NCBI GenBank assembly: GCA_945787295.1
Contig: CALZHQ010000029.1
Location: forward strand, 1 to 33,725
DNA: 33,725 nucleotides
Source of the DNA: an uncultured Desulfuromonadales bacterium
GTDB taxonomy: Bacteria; Desulfobacterota; Desulfuromonadia; Desulfuromonadales; Geopsychrobacteraceae
Reading direction: 5' to 3'
In this document: piece by piece, positions 21,252-29,385 of the stretch
Position numbering within the stretch: position 1 is the first letter of the stretch
How the letters are laid out: the number at the start of each line of letters is the position of its first letter
Position numbers and translations under genes: made by a program
Notes under the pieces: generated by a model
Databases searched by the model: none
What the model was told of the DNA's origin: nothing
What the model saw: the letters and a program-made list of their open reading frames with translations, nothing else

Positions 21252-22445
21252 ATGAATCATTATGATCTGCCTGCAGGATATCGCTTTGCGGGTATGGCGA
21301 GCGGCATAAAAGCCTCAGGAAAGTTGGATCTGGCATTAATATGTTCAGATCGCCCGGCTCGGGTTGCCGGAGTATTTACCCAGAATAAAGTGATCGCCGC
21401 TCCTTTGCAGATTACCCAACCAAGAATCGCTGCCGGCCAATGTCAGGCGGTATTGATCAATAGTGGCAATGCCAATGCCTGTACCGGAACACGGGGGCAG
21501 CAGGTGGCACGGACCACTGCAGGCCTGTTGGCTCAGCAGCTGTCAGTCAGTGAAGAACTGATTGCTGTCGCCTCCACCGGTGTGATCGGGGTGCAGATGC
21601 CGATTGCTCCATTTGAGCAGGGCGTTCCAAGGTTAGTTGCAGCACTTGCTGCCGACCAGGCCTCGGTTGTTGCTGAGGCAATGATGACGACGGATGCCTA
21701 TTCGAAGATCGCTTCTGCGCGGGTACCCGGCCAAGAGGGAGACTACAGTATTCTTGGCTTGGCCAAAGGGGCTGGAATGATACACCCGAATATGGCGACA
21801 ATGCTCGGTTTTGTGCTGACCGATGCCAGTGTCGCTCCTGAACTGCTTGATACCGCTTTGCGCAAAGCGGTGAAGAACAGCTTCAATTCGATAACTGTCG
21901 ATGGGGATACTTCGACCAACGACATGGTGTTACTGCTCGCCAATGGTGCCGGAGGGGGAGCAGAAATCAAGGCTGGGACCGAGGCGGCCGAGCAGTTCTG
22001 CCAGCATCTTGAGCGGGTTCTTCTCGATCTTGCAAAAATGATTGTGCGCGATGGCGAAGGAGCCACCAAACTGGTGGAGATTCGGGTCAGTAGCGCTGCC
22101 AGCGAAGAAACTGCCAGAAGTGCGGCAAAGTCGGTTGCGACCTCATCCCTGGTGAAAACCGCATTCTTTGGTGAGGATGCCAACTGGGGCCGGATTATTG
22201 CCGCGGTCGGATACTCCGGAATCGATGTTGATCAGAACCGGATCGATATCAGTTTCAACCAGGTGCCGGTCACGAAAAATGGACTCTCGACCGGACCAGA
22301 GCTTGAGTCGGCAGCTACAGAAGTCCTCAAGCTGGATGAATTCGTTGTTCAGATCGACCTGCATCAAGGAGATGCAGAGACAAGTTATTACACCTCTGAC
22401 CTCGGCTACGATTACATCAAGATCAATGCCGATTATCGGACCTGA
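21252..22445 (+). CDS. argJ: Bifunctional ornithine acetyltransferase/N-acetylglutamate synthase ArgJ
   Basis: A 397-residue enzyme that transfers the acetyl group from N-acetylornithine to glutamate, closing the acetyl cycle of arginine synthesis. The autocleavage site is visible as MATMLGF with the nucleophile Thr183, preceded by LAKGAGMIHPN. The oxyanion-hole region STGVIGVQMPI contains Thr109-Gly110. The C-terminus has GDTSTNDMVLLLANG and the family ending in SDLGYDYIKINADYRT. Whether it also uses acetyl-CoA cannot be told from sequence alone; the ArgA-like acetyltransferase upstream would make that unnecessary. It starts three bases after the kinase stop, with AAAGG upstream, and is followed closely by deoC. 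Confidence 0.97.
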   Translation: MNHYDLPAGYRFAGMASGIKASGKLDLALICSDRPARVAGVFTQNKVIAAPLQITQPRIAAGQCQAVLINSGNANACTGTRGQQVARTTAGLLAQQLSVSEELIAVASTGVIGVQMPIAPFEQGVPRLVAALAADQASVVAEAMMTTDAYSKIASARVPGQEGDYSILGLAKGAGMIHPNMATMLGFVLTDASVAPELLDTALRKAVKNSFNSITVDGDTSTNDMVLLLANGAGGGAEIKAGTEAAEQFCQHLERVLLDLAKMIVRDGEGATKLVEIRVSSAASEETARSAAKSVATSSLVKTAFFGEDANWGRIIAAVGYSGIDVDQNRIDISFNQVPVTKNGLSTGPELESAATEVLKLDEFVVQIDLHQGDAETSYYTSDLGYDYIKINADYRT

Positions 22446-22453
22446 CGGGCCTG

Positions 22454-23125
22454 ATGGAAAATCCTGCCCCGTTAATCGATCACACCCTGCTTAAACCGGA
22501 TGCAATGGAATCGCAGTTTGCTTCACTCTGTGAGGAGGCTGTGGAGTATGGTTTTGCCTCGGTCTGTCTGCCGCCGGCATTTGTTCCATTTGCTGTCGAT
22601 CTTCTCTACGGATCTGCAGTCAAAGTGGGGACAGTTGTCGGTTTTCCTTGTGGTTATACCAGTTTGCGGCAGAAAGTGATGGAGACGGCGGAATCGGTTG
22701 CCGCCGGAGCGGGGGAGATCGATATGGTGATTCCGATCGGCCGGCTGCTGGAACAGCGCACTGAACTGGTTGAAGAGGAGATCGCCCAGGTGGTTCTGGC
22801 GGCCGAGCAGGCCAAGGTCAAAGTGATCATCGAATGTCACTACCTGAACCGGAAACAGAAACAGTTAGCGACTCAGTTGGTCGCGAAAGCGGGCGCCGCA
22901 TATGTAAAGACATCGACCGGTTTCGCTCCTTCAGGTGCGACGGTTGAGGATGTTGAGCTGTTGGTACAGACGGCTGCTGGCCGGATTGGGGTCAAGGCTG
23001 CCGGCGGGATTCGTGATCTGGCGAGCTGTGAGTTGATGGTTGCTGCCGGTGCGACCCGGATAGGGACCAGCGCCGGGGTGCAGATTGTCACCGAGTGGTA
23101 CGAACAGCAGGGGGCCGCAAACTGA
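22454..23125 (+). CDS. deoC: Deoxyribose-phosphate aldolase
   Basis: A 223-residue class I aldolase splitting deoxyribose 5-phosphate into acetaldehyde and glyceraldehyde 3-phosphate. The active-site residues are present: Asp90 (GEIDMVIPIG), the Schiff-base Lys152 (YVKTSTGF) and the helper Lys181 (VKAAGGIRD). The N-terminal LIDHTLLKPDA and VVGFPCGYTS are typical. It begins eight bases after argJ and ends one base before deoB, so it belongs to one transcript. With deoB it forms a nucleoside-salvage pair. Confidence 0.97.
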   Translation: MENPAPLIDHTLLKPDAMESQFASLCEEAVEYGFASVCLPPAFVPFAVDLLYGSAVKVGTVVGFPCGYTSLRQKVMETAESVAAGAGEIDMVIPIGRLLEQRTELVEEEIAQVVLAAEQAKVKVIIECHYLNRKQKQLATQLVAKAGAAYVKTSTGFAPSGATVEDVELLVQTAAGRIGVKAAGGIRDLASCELMVAAGATRIGTSAGVQIVTEWYEQQGAAN

Positions 23126-23126
23126 T

Positions 23127-24293
23127 ATGTATCAACGTGTGGTGCTGATTGTCCTTGATGGCGTCGGTGTTGGTGCTCTGCCGGATGCGGCTAACTATGC
23201 AGACCAGGGCGCGGCAACGTTGCCGAACGTAGCCGCCCGTGTCGGTGGCTTGGATTTGCCTCATCTTGAATCTCTCGGCCTGGGAAATATTACCCCCATA
23301 GCTGGCGTGAAAGAATCTACTGATGTTAAGGGGTACTGGGGGAAAATGGCTGAGCTGAGCCCAGGAAAGGACTCAGTCACGGGACACTGGGAATTGGCCG
23401 GGGTCATTCTGGCGCAGCCTTTTGCAACCTATCCCGATGGGTTTCCTGATGAGCTTATCGATGCCTTTACTGCAGAAACTGGGCTGGCGCCACTCGGCAA
23501 CGTTGCCGCGAGTGGGACCGATATCCTGCGCCGGCTCGGTGAAGAACATGTCAGGACCGGCCGTCCGATAGTGTACACGAGCAGCGATTCCGTTTTTCAG
23601 ATTGCCGCCCACGAAGCAATTATTCCGCCTGACAAACTGTATCAGATCTGTCGGCGCGCAGAAAAAATCCTTCAGCCATACAACGTTTGCCGGGTTATAG
23701 CCCGACCATTTACCGGCACCGGTGCGGAAGATTTCAAACGAACGGCTGGGCGGCATGATTTTTCTCGAAATCCGGCAAGTGAAACTTTGCTGGATAAGCT
23801 GTTTGCGGCCGGCATAACGACCTGTGGCGTGGGGAAAATCAATGATCTGTTTGCCGGTCAGGGGGTCTCAGAGGTTATCTCAACCAGCAGCAACGCCGAT
23901 GGGATGCAGCAGACTTTGGTCGCACTTAATAAAATAAAATCAGGTCTGGTCATGACCAATCTGGTTGATTTTGATATGCTTTACGGGCATCGGCTTGACG
24001 AGGTCGGATTTGCTGAGGCTCTGGCCGTTTTTGATCAGTGGTTACCCCAGCTTTTCAAGCAGCTGAAGGAAGATGATTTAGTGATTGTTACCGCCGATCA
24101 TGGCTGCGATCCGACGACCGCCGGGACTGATCATACACGTGAATATGTTCCTTTGTTGGTCTGGTCTCCGAGTATGAAGTCATCAGGCTCTTTAGGTGCT
24201 CGGCAATCATTCGCCGATGTCGGTGCCACTATTGCTGAAAATTTTGCACTTGAATTTATGACCGGTGAGAGCTTCCTCGGTCAGCTTCATTAA
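23127..24293 (+). CDS. deoB: Phosphopentomutase
   Basis: A 388-residue alkaline-phosphatase-superfamily enzyme interconverting (deoxy)ribose 1- and 5-phosphate. Metal-site motifs are LIVLDGVGVGALPDA near the N-terminus and VTADHGCDPTTAGTDHTREY near the C-terminus. The phosphorylated threonine lies in KDSVTGHWELAG. The cap region has ASGTDILRRLGEEH and YTSSDSVFQIAAHE. The ATG at 23127 is chosen over an in-frame start at 23085 inside deoC because MYQRVVLIVLDG is the family start and AGGGGG precedes it. Its product feeds DeoC. Confidence 0.97.
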   Translation: MYQRVVLIVLDGVGVGALPDAANYADQGAATLPNVAARVGGLDLPHLESLGLGNITPIAGVKESTDVKGYWGKMAELSPGKDSVTGHWELAGVILAQPFATYPDGFPDELIDAFTAETGLAPLGNVAASGTDILRRLGEEHVRTGRPIVYTSSDSVFQIAAHEAIIPPDKLYQICRRAEKILQPYNVCRVIARPFTGTGAEDFKRTAGRHDFSRNPASETLLDKLFAAGITTCGVGKINDLFAGQGVSEVISTSSNADGMQQTLVALNKIKSGLVMTNLVDFDMLYGHRLDEVGFAEALAVFDQWLPQLFKQLKEDDLVIVTADHGCDPTTAGTDHTREYVPLLVWSPSMKSSGSLGARQSFADVGATIAENFALEFMTGESFLGQLH

Positions 24294-24338
24294 GTCTGGA
24301 TTTTGGTTTTGGTTTGTTTTTCCAATGGGGCCAATAAA

Positions 24339-24725
24339 ATGTTGAGAAATTTTTTTGTTCTGCTGATTTTGTCAGTTCTTGTGGTCTGTTCGGTTGAAGC
24401 GGCTGATATTAGCGTTGCCGATGCGGTCATCACCACGGCGATAGAAAACCAGATGCCGGTCGACGAAATAAAGGTTTACCCGGCTGATTACGGCAAGCTT
24501 TACTGTTTTACCCGGATTGTCGGGGCGGACAAGGAAACTACGGTGACGCATGTCTGGTATTATCAGGATGATGAACTTGCCCGGGTGGAATTACAGGTCG
24601 GTTCTTCAGATTGGCGGACCTATTCATCGAAGCGTTTTCTGCCGCAATGGGTTGGGCAATGGCGTGTGGTTATCCTCGATGAAGAGGGCCAGCAGTTGTC
24701 AAGCGTTCCATTTCAGCTTGAATGA
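24339..24725 (+). CDS. Secreted DUF2914 domain protein
   Basis: A 128-residue protein with a signal peptide (cut near Ala21-Ala22, VEAAD) and a DUF2914 domain, recognised from HVWYY (71-75), WRTYSSK (92-98) and GQWRVVILDEEG (106-117). The biochemical role of DUF2914 is not known to me; it is a small beta-rich periplasmic module. GGGG eight bases before ATG 24339 supports this start over an upstream in-frame one at 24303. It follows deoB by 45 bases and ends in a strong shared terminator. Confidence 0.82.
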   Translation: MLRNFFVLLILSVLVVCSVEAADISVADAVITTAIENQMPVDEIKVYPADYGKLYCFTRIVGADKETTVTHVWYYQDDELARVELQVGSSDWRTYSSKRFLPQWVGQWRVVILDEEGQQLSSVPFQLE

Positions 24726-24738
24726 TTTGGCTAAAAGA

Positions 24739-24770
24739 AAAAGGCGGCCCAGGCGGGCCGCCTTTTTCTT
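24739..24770. terminator. Bidirectional terminator between DUF2914 gene and mucR
   Basis: GGCGGCCC (24743-24750) pairs with GGGCCGCC (24755-24762) around an AGGC loop, with A-rich bases on the left and T-rich bases on the right. It serves both convergent genes. Confidence 0.92.
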
Positions 24771-24793
24771 TTATAAATGTATGTGCGGTCGCT

Positions 24794-25222
24794 TTATTTC
24801 TTTTTCTTGCCACGTGCTGCCCTGGCTTTGGCCAGGTTATCTGCAAGGCCACGGTCAACGGCCATCTGCCGGCGGCTTTCAGAATAGTTTTTGGCTGCGA
24901 GGGATTGGCTGCGCGGAATATCGAATTGTTTACGATATTCAGAGGCAGTCATCTCGTGTGAGGTTTTAAGGTGGCGAGACAAGGTTTTGAACCCCTTGCC
25001 ACAGAGCATGCAGTAGATTTTGTCTTTTCCAAAGGCTTTTTTGCGAGAAACGACCGGAACGTCTTCTGCTGTTTCTGCCGTCGCCACAGCTTCACCTTTT
25101 TCCAGTGATGTTAGGGCGGAATGTACTTCGCCAAGTTCGGCGATCAGTTCTTCTTTAGACATTGGAGTTGTTGAAGCATGTGCGGCAATAATTTCTGCAG
25201 CCAGTTCCATCAGGGTTGCCAT
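24794..25222 (-). CDS. MucR/Ros-family zinc-finger transcriptional regulator
   Basis: A 142-residue DNA-binding protein. The zinc finger has Cys71, Cys74, His84 and His89 (CMLCGKGFKTLSRHLKTSH), followed by MTASEYRKQFDIPRSQSLAA, the MucR signature. The N-terminal region (about 1-45) is helical and probably oligomerises. The C-terminus is a basic AKARAARGKKKK tail. In alphaproteobacteria MucR/Ros proteins bind AT-rich promoters, silence genes and often repress themselves; the upstream region here is AT-rich with a large inverted repeat, consistent with autoregulation (inference). ATG 25222 has AAGGAG eight bases upstream, which decides the start over an in-frame one at 25255. It is divergent from dgt. 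Confidence 0.92.
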   Translation of the reverse strand: MATLMELAAEIIAAHASTTPMSKEELIAELGEVHSALTSLEKGEAVATAETAEDVPVVSRKKAFGKDKIYCMLCGKGFKTLSRHLKTSHEMTASEYRKQFDIPRSQSLAAKNYSESRRQMAVDRGLADNLAKARAARGKKKK

Positions 25223-25334
25223 AGAGTCGTCTCCTTTTGAGAGTGAACGGGTCATATGTTAATTACAATATTTTGTCCCCCCTCGTTTGTACTGAAGGGA
25301 CTATTTTAAAGCCCGAATAGAAAATAAAATCAAG

Positions 25335-25372
25335 AATAAAATGCTGTATGTGATTTTGAATAGCATTTTATT
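25335..25372. repeat. AT-rich inverted repeat in the mucR-dgt spacer
   Basis: AATAAAATGCT (25335-25345) and AGCATTTTATT (25362-25372) are perfect 11-base inverted arms with a 16-base centre. The spacer is markedly more AT-rich than the flanking genes. A second small dyad, ATACA-AA-TGTAT, is at 25415-25426. Either may be an operator; MucR binding is a guess. Confidence 0.75.
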
Positions 25373-25470
25373 GTTTAATAAATTAAATAGCAGATATATT
25401 TATTTTAGCAACGTATACAAATGTATTTCCCTTGGCCAGACTCGTTTTTGTCTGATATGGATGCTTATTT

Positions 25471-26511
25471 ATGGAAATCAGGACGTCGATAGAAAAACGT
25501 GAGGCAGAAACATTATCGCCTCATGCCTGTCTCAGTATGAACTCGCGCGGCAGAGAAATCTCTACACCACCTTGCTCTATTCGGACTGTATTTCAACACG
25601 ATCGTGACCGGATATTACATAGTAAATCATTTCGACGCTTGAAATATAAAACGCAGGTATTTTTAGCTCCTGAAGGTGATCATTATCGAACCCGGTTAAC
25701 TCATACTCTGGAAGTTTCTCAAGTCGCTCGAACTATCGCCCGGGCTTTGAGCCTGAATGAAGATCTTACCGAAGCTATTGCTTTGGGCCATGATCTTGGA
25801 CATACGCCGTTCGGCCATGCTGGTGAACGTGTCCTCAATGAACTGGTGCCGGGAGGTTTTCAGCATGTTAAGCAGAGTCTGAGAGTTGTTGATTTGTTGG
25901 AAAAGGATGGCCAGGGGCTGAATCTTACTTTTGAAGTGCGTGATGGCATCTGCAAGCATTCTAAAGGGCAGGGGGGGCTGCTGTCGCCTGGACCAGATTC
26001 GTCGGCGGTGACTCTGGAAGGGCAGGTAGTACGGTTGGCAGATATTATTGCCTACGTCAGCCATGATCTTGATGATGCCATCCGTGGCGGGATAATCGCC
26101 GCCGAAGACGTTCCTAAAGAGATTTCCGGAGTTGTCGGTTTGAAACATTCGCGACGGATAGATCGAATGGTCAGGGATTTGATTGAGGCAACACTCGGGT
26201 CCGATATTGCAATAATTAAAATATCTGATGAGATGGATGAGGCAATCCGGGCTTTGCGAACCTGGTTGTTTGAGCATGTCTATCGGGTTGATTGTGTACA
26301 AGAGGATTTCATCAAAGCTTCTCATCTGCTGCGTGAACTGTTTCTCTATTTTATTGATAATGAAGCGGTTTTCCTCCAGCATGGTGGGCGAAGGCTGGAT
26401 GGAGATAGCCTTGAGGTTTCAGTCGCAGACTTTATTGCGGGGATGACAGACCGCTTTGCCTTGTCGCTCTATAATCGACTCTTTTTGCCGCAACCATGGC
26501 GGGTTGTTTAA
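25471..26511 (+). CDS. dgt: Deoxyguanosinetriphosphate triphosphohydrolase-like HD protein
   Basis: A 346-residue HD-domain hydrolase that releases triphosphate from dNTPs. The metal ligands fit the family: His78 (RLTHTLEVSQ), His107-Asp108 (GHDLGHTPFGHAGE) and Asp191 (LADIIAYVSHDLDD). The N-terminal substrate-contact region DRDRILHSKSFRRLKYKTQVF is intact. Length matches the shorter class, often annotated dGTPase-like type 2, so preference for dGTP is not certain. No strong ribosome site is seen before ATG 25471, but conservation begins just after it. It is transcribed divergently from mucR and may be under its control. Confidence 0.93.
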   Translation: MEIRTSIEKREAETLSPHACLSMNSRGREISTPPCSIRTVFQHDRDRILHSKSFRRLKYKTQVFLAPEGDHYRTRLTHTLEVSQVARTIARALSLNEDLTEAIALGHDLGHTPFGHAGERVLNELVPGGFQHVKQSLRVVDLLEKDGQGLNLTFEVRDGICKHSKGQGGLLSPGPDSSAVTLEGQVVRLADIIAYVSHDLDDAIRGGIIAAEDVPKEISGVVGLKHSRRIDRMVRDLIEATLGSDIAIIKISDEMDEAIRALRTWLFEHVYRVDCVQEDFIKASHLLRELFLYFIDNEAVFLQHGGRRLDGDSLEVSVADFIAGMTDRFALSLYNRLFLPQPWRVV

Positions 26512-26628
26512 CGTGCGGTAACTTATTGAATTCCCCTAGGGATATGCTTGACAGCCGATACCCGCTATGCTAGCGTTAGAATCGCTTTATGTGAAAATTT
26601 CTATAAGTTTCGTTCGGTTCGAGGTTTC

Positions 26629-27081
26629 ATGGCTCAGACAGTGGCCAGAAAGCTGATTTTTCGGCTTGGCGAGATCGGGTTCATTCTGGATCTGGTGTGG
26701 GTCGTTGAAATATGCGAACAGATTGCTGAAGATTTTGACGCCAGTCGGGCCGCACTGGACCAGAGAATTGTTGGAGCGCTGTGTTTCCGCCAGACCCACA
26801 TTCCTGTAATCGATCCGTCTTTAAAGCTCGATATGCAATCGCAGCATGCAGTCAGCGATAAAATGGCTTTGATTTTGAAGGGGGATGAGGGAAATTGGGC
26901 CTTGCTGGTAGACCGGATTGAAGAGATTTTACCGGCGGGTAACTTCCAACAATGTCAGATACCGCCCTTATTGAAAAACGCAGTAGCAGGTCACTATTCA
27001 CAGGTCAGCCTGTTGCTGGACGAACCATTTGTTCATTTTGAACCGCAGCAATACTATGGTTCGTCTACGGTCGCAACATGA
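26629..27081 (+). CDS. CheW-like protein 1
   Basis: A single-domain protein of about 150 residues with a divergent CheW fold: KLIFRLGEIGFILDLVWVVEI at the start, a middle IPVIDPSLKL strand, and ALLVDRIEEILP, which matches the family's VDRV.EV pattern. CheW proteins bridge receptors and CheA kinases. No receptor or CheA gene is near, so it may serve a distant array or a non-chemotaxis system. ATG 26629 with GAGG five bases upstream is the likely start; an upstream in-frame TTG at 26548 is part of a TTGACA promoter-like box. Its stop overlaps the next gene's start (ATGA), giving tight coupling. Confidence 0.7.
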   Translation: MAQTVARKLIFRLGEIGFILDLVWVVEICEQIAEDFDASRAALDQRIVGALCFRQTHIPVIDPSLKLDMQSQHAVSDKMALILKGDEGNWALLVDRIEEILPAGNFQQCQIPPLLKNAVAGHYSQVSLLLDEPFVHFEPQQYYGSSTVAT

Positions 27082-27494
27082 GCAGATATGGACTGTTCAG
27101 GCACGGTTCAATCTGTTATGCGGTCCCTCTTATGCAATTGCGCAAGATTGTCCATGAGAGAGCCGGTTATCTATTACCACAACTCCCTGCTTCGGTTGCT
27201 GAAGTATTAGTTGACGAGGGACTCTTGATCCCTTTATTGAGGTTTTCCTTCTTGTCCGAGGAGGAACCTTCGGCACGACAGGCTGAATACAAAATTTTTG
27301 CTGAGTCGGAGGGTGGGCTGGTTGCCTTTCCTGCGGAATTGACTAGCGGAATTGTAGCGGAAAACAAGGGGGAACTACTGCCCTCGAGTGAAAACAAGAT
27401 CCCTGGTATTGACGGTTTCTTCAAATATCAGGGCAAAGAATTTAAAATCCTGGATATCAATTATTTGGCAATCGGAATGACCCAAGGGGTCTGA
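27078..27494 (+). CDS. CheW-like protein 2
   Basis: A 138-residue second CheW-type single-domain protein: YGLFRHGSICYAVPLMQLRKIV, GLLIPLLRF and KEFKILDINYLAI, arranged as in CheW. It is poorly conserved in the VDRV region (here FPAELTSGIVAENKGELLP), so interaction properties may differ from the first copy. It overlaps the first copy by four bases and lies 39 bases before the response regulator, so the three genes look like one unit. Its function is not known. Confidence 0.65.
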   Translation: MSRYGLFRHGSICYAVPLMQLRKIVHERAGYLLPQLPASVAEVLVDEGLLIPLLRFSFLSEEEPSARQAEYKIFAESEGGLVAFPAELTSGIVAENKGELLPSSENKIPGIDGFFKYQGKEFKILDINYLAIGMTQGV

Positions 27495-27533
27495 TCTGAA
27501 TATGCCCGATATCGATGGTGCGAGGAGGCATCA

Positions 27534-29252
27534 ATGACAAAAAAGCTGCTGCTTGCTGATGACAGTATTACTATTCAGAAGGTCATCGGTATTATCTTCG
27601 CGACAGAAGATTACCAGTTACTGATGAGTGATGATGGCAACGACGCTTTTGAAAAGGCGCGGGAAGAGCATCCTGATCTTGTGATTGCAGATGTCTCAAT
27701 GCCAGGCAAGGATGGATTCGAACTGTGCCAGGCCATTAAGAGTGAGCCGCAACTGGCTCACACATCGGTTCTTTTGTTGCCGGGCACCTTCGATCACTTT
27801 GATGAAGGTCGAGCCGAAGCTGTGGGGGCCGATGGTTGGATTACGAAGCCGTTTGAATCCCAGGCGTTACTCGATAAAGTTGCCCAACTGTTAGAAGCTG
27901 AACCGGTGAGCCTCTCTGATGTTGAGGCGGCGCCAATTGCTGAGGTTGCCGAACCGGCAATCGAGGCGGTCGACGTTCCGGTCGCTGAGGAAACTGGCGA
28001 GGCAGTCGATGAAGATGTTCTGGGATTAAACGAGGTCGAAGAACCGGTTGTTGCTGATACTGTTGAGGAAGAGTCTCCGGACGATATCTGGGATGCGGTT
28101 TCCTTTGAAGAGGAGGATCTGCAACAGTCGGCAGCGTTGCCCGCAGAGGATGAGTCAACGGTTGAAGATGTCTCTGTATCTGAGGCGCCGGAGGTTTTCG
28201 AGCCTGACACTGATGAAGTGGCCTTCGATTCTGAAGGAGAGGCTGCGGCTGAAGAATTATTGACTGAGGTGGAGCCGGAGCAGAACGCTGACGAGCCGGT
28301 TGATTTTTCCGCAGGAGAAGGGTTCGAAATAGCGGAGGATGCTGACTCCGGGTTTGTACTTGAAACGGATGAGGAAGAGCTGCTTGAACTGACCGAAGAG
28401 GTTGCCGAGGAAGAAAGTTTTGCGCAGCCATCGGCTCTCGAAGATGAAGCCATTGATGATGTCCCACTTGAGCTGACTGAAGAGGTTGCCGAGGAACAAG
28501 ACCTTGAACAGCCCATGGAGCTGGAAGAAGATTCCTCGCTGCTGGAGGCAGCAGTTGAGGAACTTGAACCTGTTGTCGAACAAGAGATCGAAGAGCTGCC
28601 GATCGTCGAACCTCTGGAAGAAGATTCGCTGGGAGAGGATGAAGAGATCCTTGATTTGGCTGAGGACGATATCCTCGATGAGGAGCTTGTAGAAGAGGTT
28701 GCTCCTGTTGCTGACTTTACCCCTGAATCCTTTGTTGAGCCAGTAGCTGAAGAAGAGCCTTTCGCTCTCGAGGATGAGCCAGAAGCCGTTGCCGAGTTCG
28801 CTACTGCTGCTCCGTTGGAGGACACAGTTGATGAGCCGGTCTTTGAGCAGCCTGGGCTTGAAGAAGAAGTGGCCGAGGAAGAACCACGTGAAGAACCGGT
28901 CGCCGAGATTGAACCAGAAGTCGAGCTAGAGCCTGAAGCCACTGAGGACGAGGGCTTCTATTATGACGCCTCTGAAGCAGAGGAAGAAACCTATGTCGCG
29001 CCGGCAGCTGCCCTTGCTGCTGGAGTCGCTGTCGCTGCTGTCGCAAGTTCCTCAACGGTTGAGCAGGCAGAGCAGCAACTGCGAGAGCTGTCAGACGATG
29101 AGCTTAAGGAAGTGGTTGCCAAGGTCGCGGGCCCGACCATCGAAAAACTGGCTAATGAAATGCTTGAGCAGATCGTCTGGGAAGTGGTGCCGGATTTGGC
29201 CGAATCGATGATTCGCGAGGAGATCCGCAAAATCAGGCAAGGCGCCGAATAA
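27534..29252 (+). CDS. Response regulator with long acidic linker and C-terminal helix
   Basis: A 572-residue protein. The receiver domain (1-120) has Asp9/Asp10, phosphoacceptor Asp53 (IADVSMPGKDG) and Lys105. It is followed by about 370 residues made almost only of E, D, V, A, P, L and S, likely disordered and very acidic, with internal repeats such as ELTEEVAEE occurring twice. An Ala/Val-rich segment (about 489-505) then leads into an amphipathic C-terminal helix (LSDDELKEVVAKVAGPTIEK, then EMLEQIVWEVVPDLAESMIR). There is no DNA-binding or enzymatic output domain. The layout resembles receiver proteins used for polar localisation or scaffolding. It follows the CheW-like pair and ends in a strong terminator before valS. 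GAGGAGG upstream supports the start. Confidence 0.88.
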   Translation: MTKKLLLADDSITIQKVIGIIFATEDYQLLMSDDGNDAFEKAREEHPDLVIADVSMPGKDGFELCQAIKSEPQLAHTSVLLLPGTFDHFDEGRAEAVGADGWITKPFESQALLDKVAQLLEAEPVSLSDVEAAPIAEVAEPAIEAVDVPVAEETGEAVDEDVLGLNEVEEPVVADTVEEESPDDIWDAVSFEEEDLQQSAALPAEDESTVEDVSVSEAPEVFEPDTDEVAFDSEGEAAAEELLTEVEPEQNADEPVDFSAGEGFEIAEDADSGFVLETDEEELLELTEEVAEEESFAQPSALEDEAIDDVPLELTEEVAEEQDLEQPMELEEDSSLLEAAVEELEPVVEQEIEELPIVEPLEEDSLGEDEEILDLAEDDILDEELVEEVAPVADFTPESFVEPVAEEEPFALEDEPEAVAEFATAAPLEDTVDEPVFEQPGLEEEVAEEEPREEPVAEIEPEVELEPEATEDEGFYYDASEAEEETYVAPAAALAAGVAVAAVASSSTVEQAEQQLRELSDDELKEVVAKVAGPTIEKLANEMLEQIVWEVVPDLAESMIREEIRKIRQGAE

Positions 29253-29284
29253 AATCCAGCCACAAATCGTACGGCTTTTCCTTT

Positions 29285-29330
29285 GGGGGGAGGCAGGGAG
29301 CTCTTGACTTCCTTGCCTCCCCCCTTTATT
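29285..29330 (+). terminator. Strong intrinsic terminator after the acidic response regulator gene
   Basis: GGGGGGAGGCA (29285-29295) pairs perfectly with TGCCTCCCCCC (29314-29324), and the stem continues inward for about five more mostly paired bases. TTTATTGT follows. Confidence 0.88.
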
Positions 29331-29385
29331 GTCCCCCCGATATATATCTGAATTCACTGGCTTCATTAATAAGGACGCGTCAAAG

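Noticed and set aside
26548..26582. Sigma-70 promoter before the CheW-like genes (perfect TTGACA at 26548-26553)
   Set aside because: The -35 is perfect but the best -10 at 17 bases is TAGCGT, a poor match, and TATGCT is too close. It is noted here rather than listed as a feature.
27794..28942. Long minus-strand frame of Ser-rich sequence opposite the response regulator
   Set aside because: It is the mirror of a GAA/GAG-rich coding sequence, with no start signals or recognisable domain. The plus-strand frame has a clear receiver domain.
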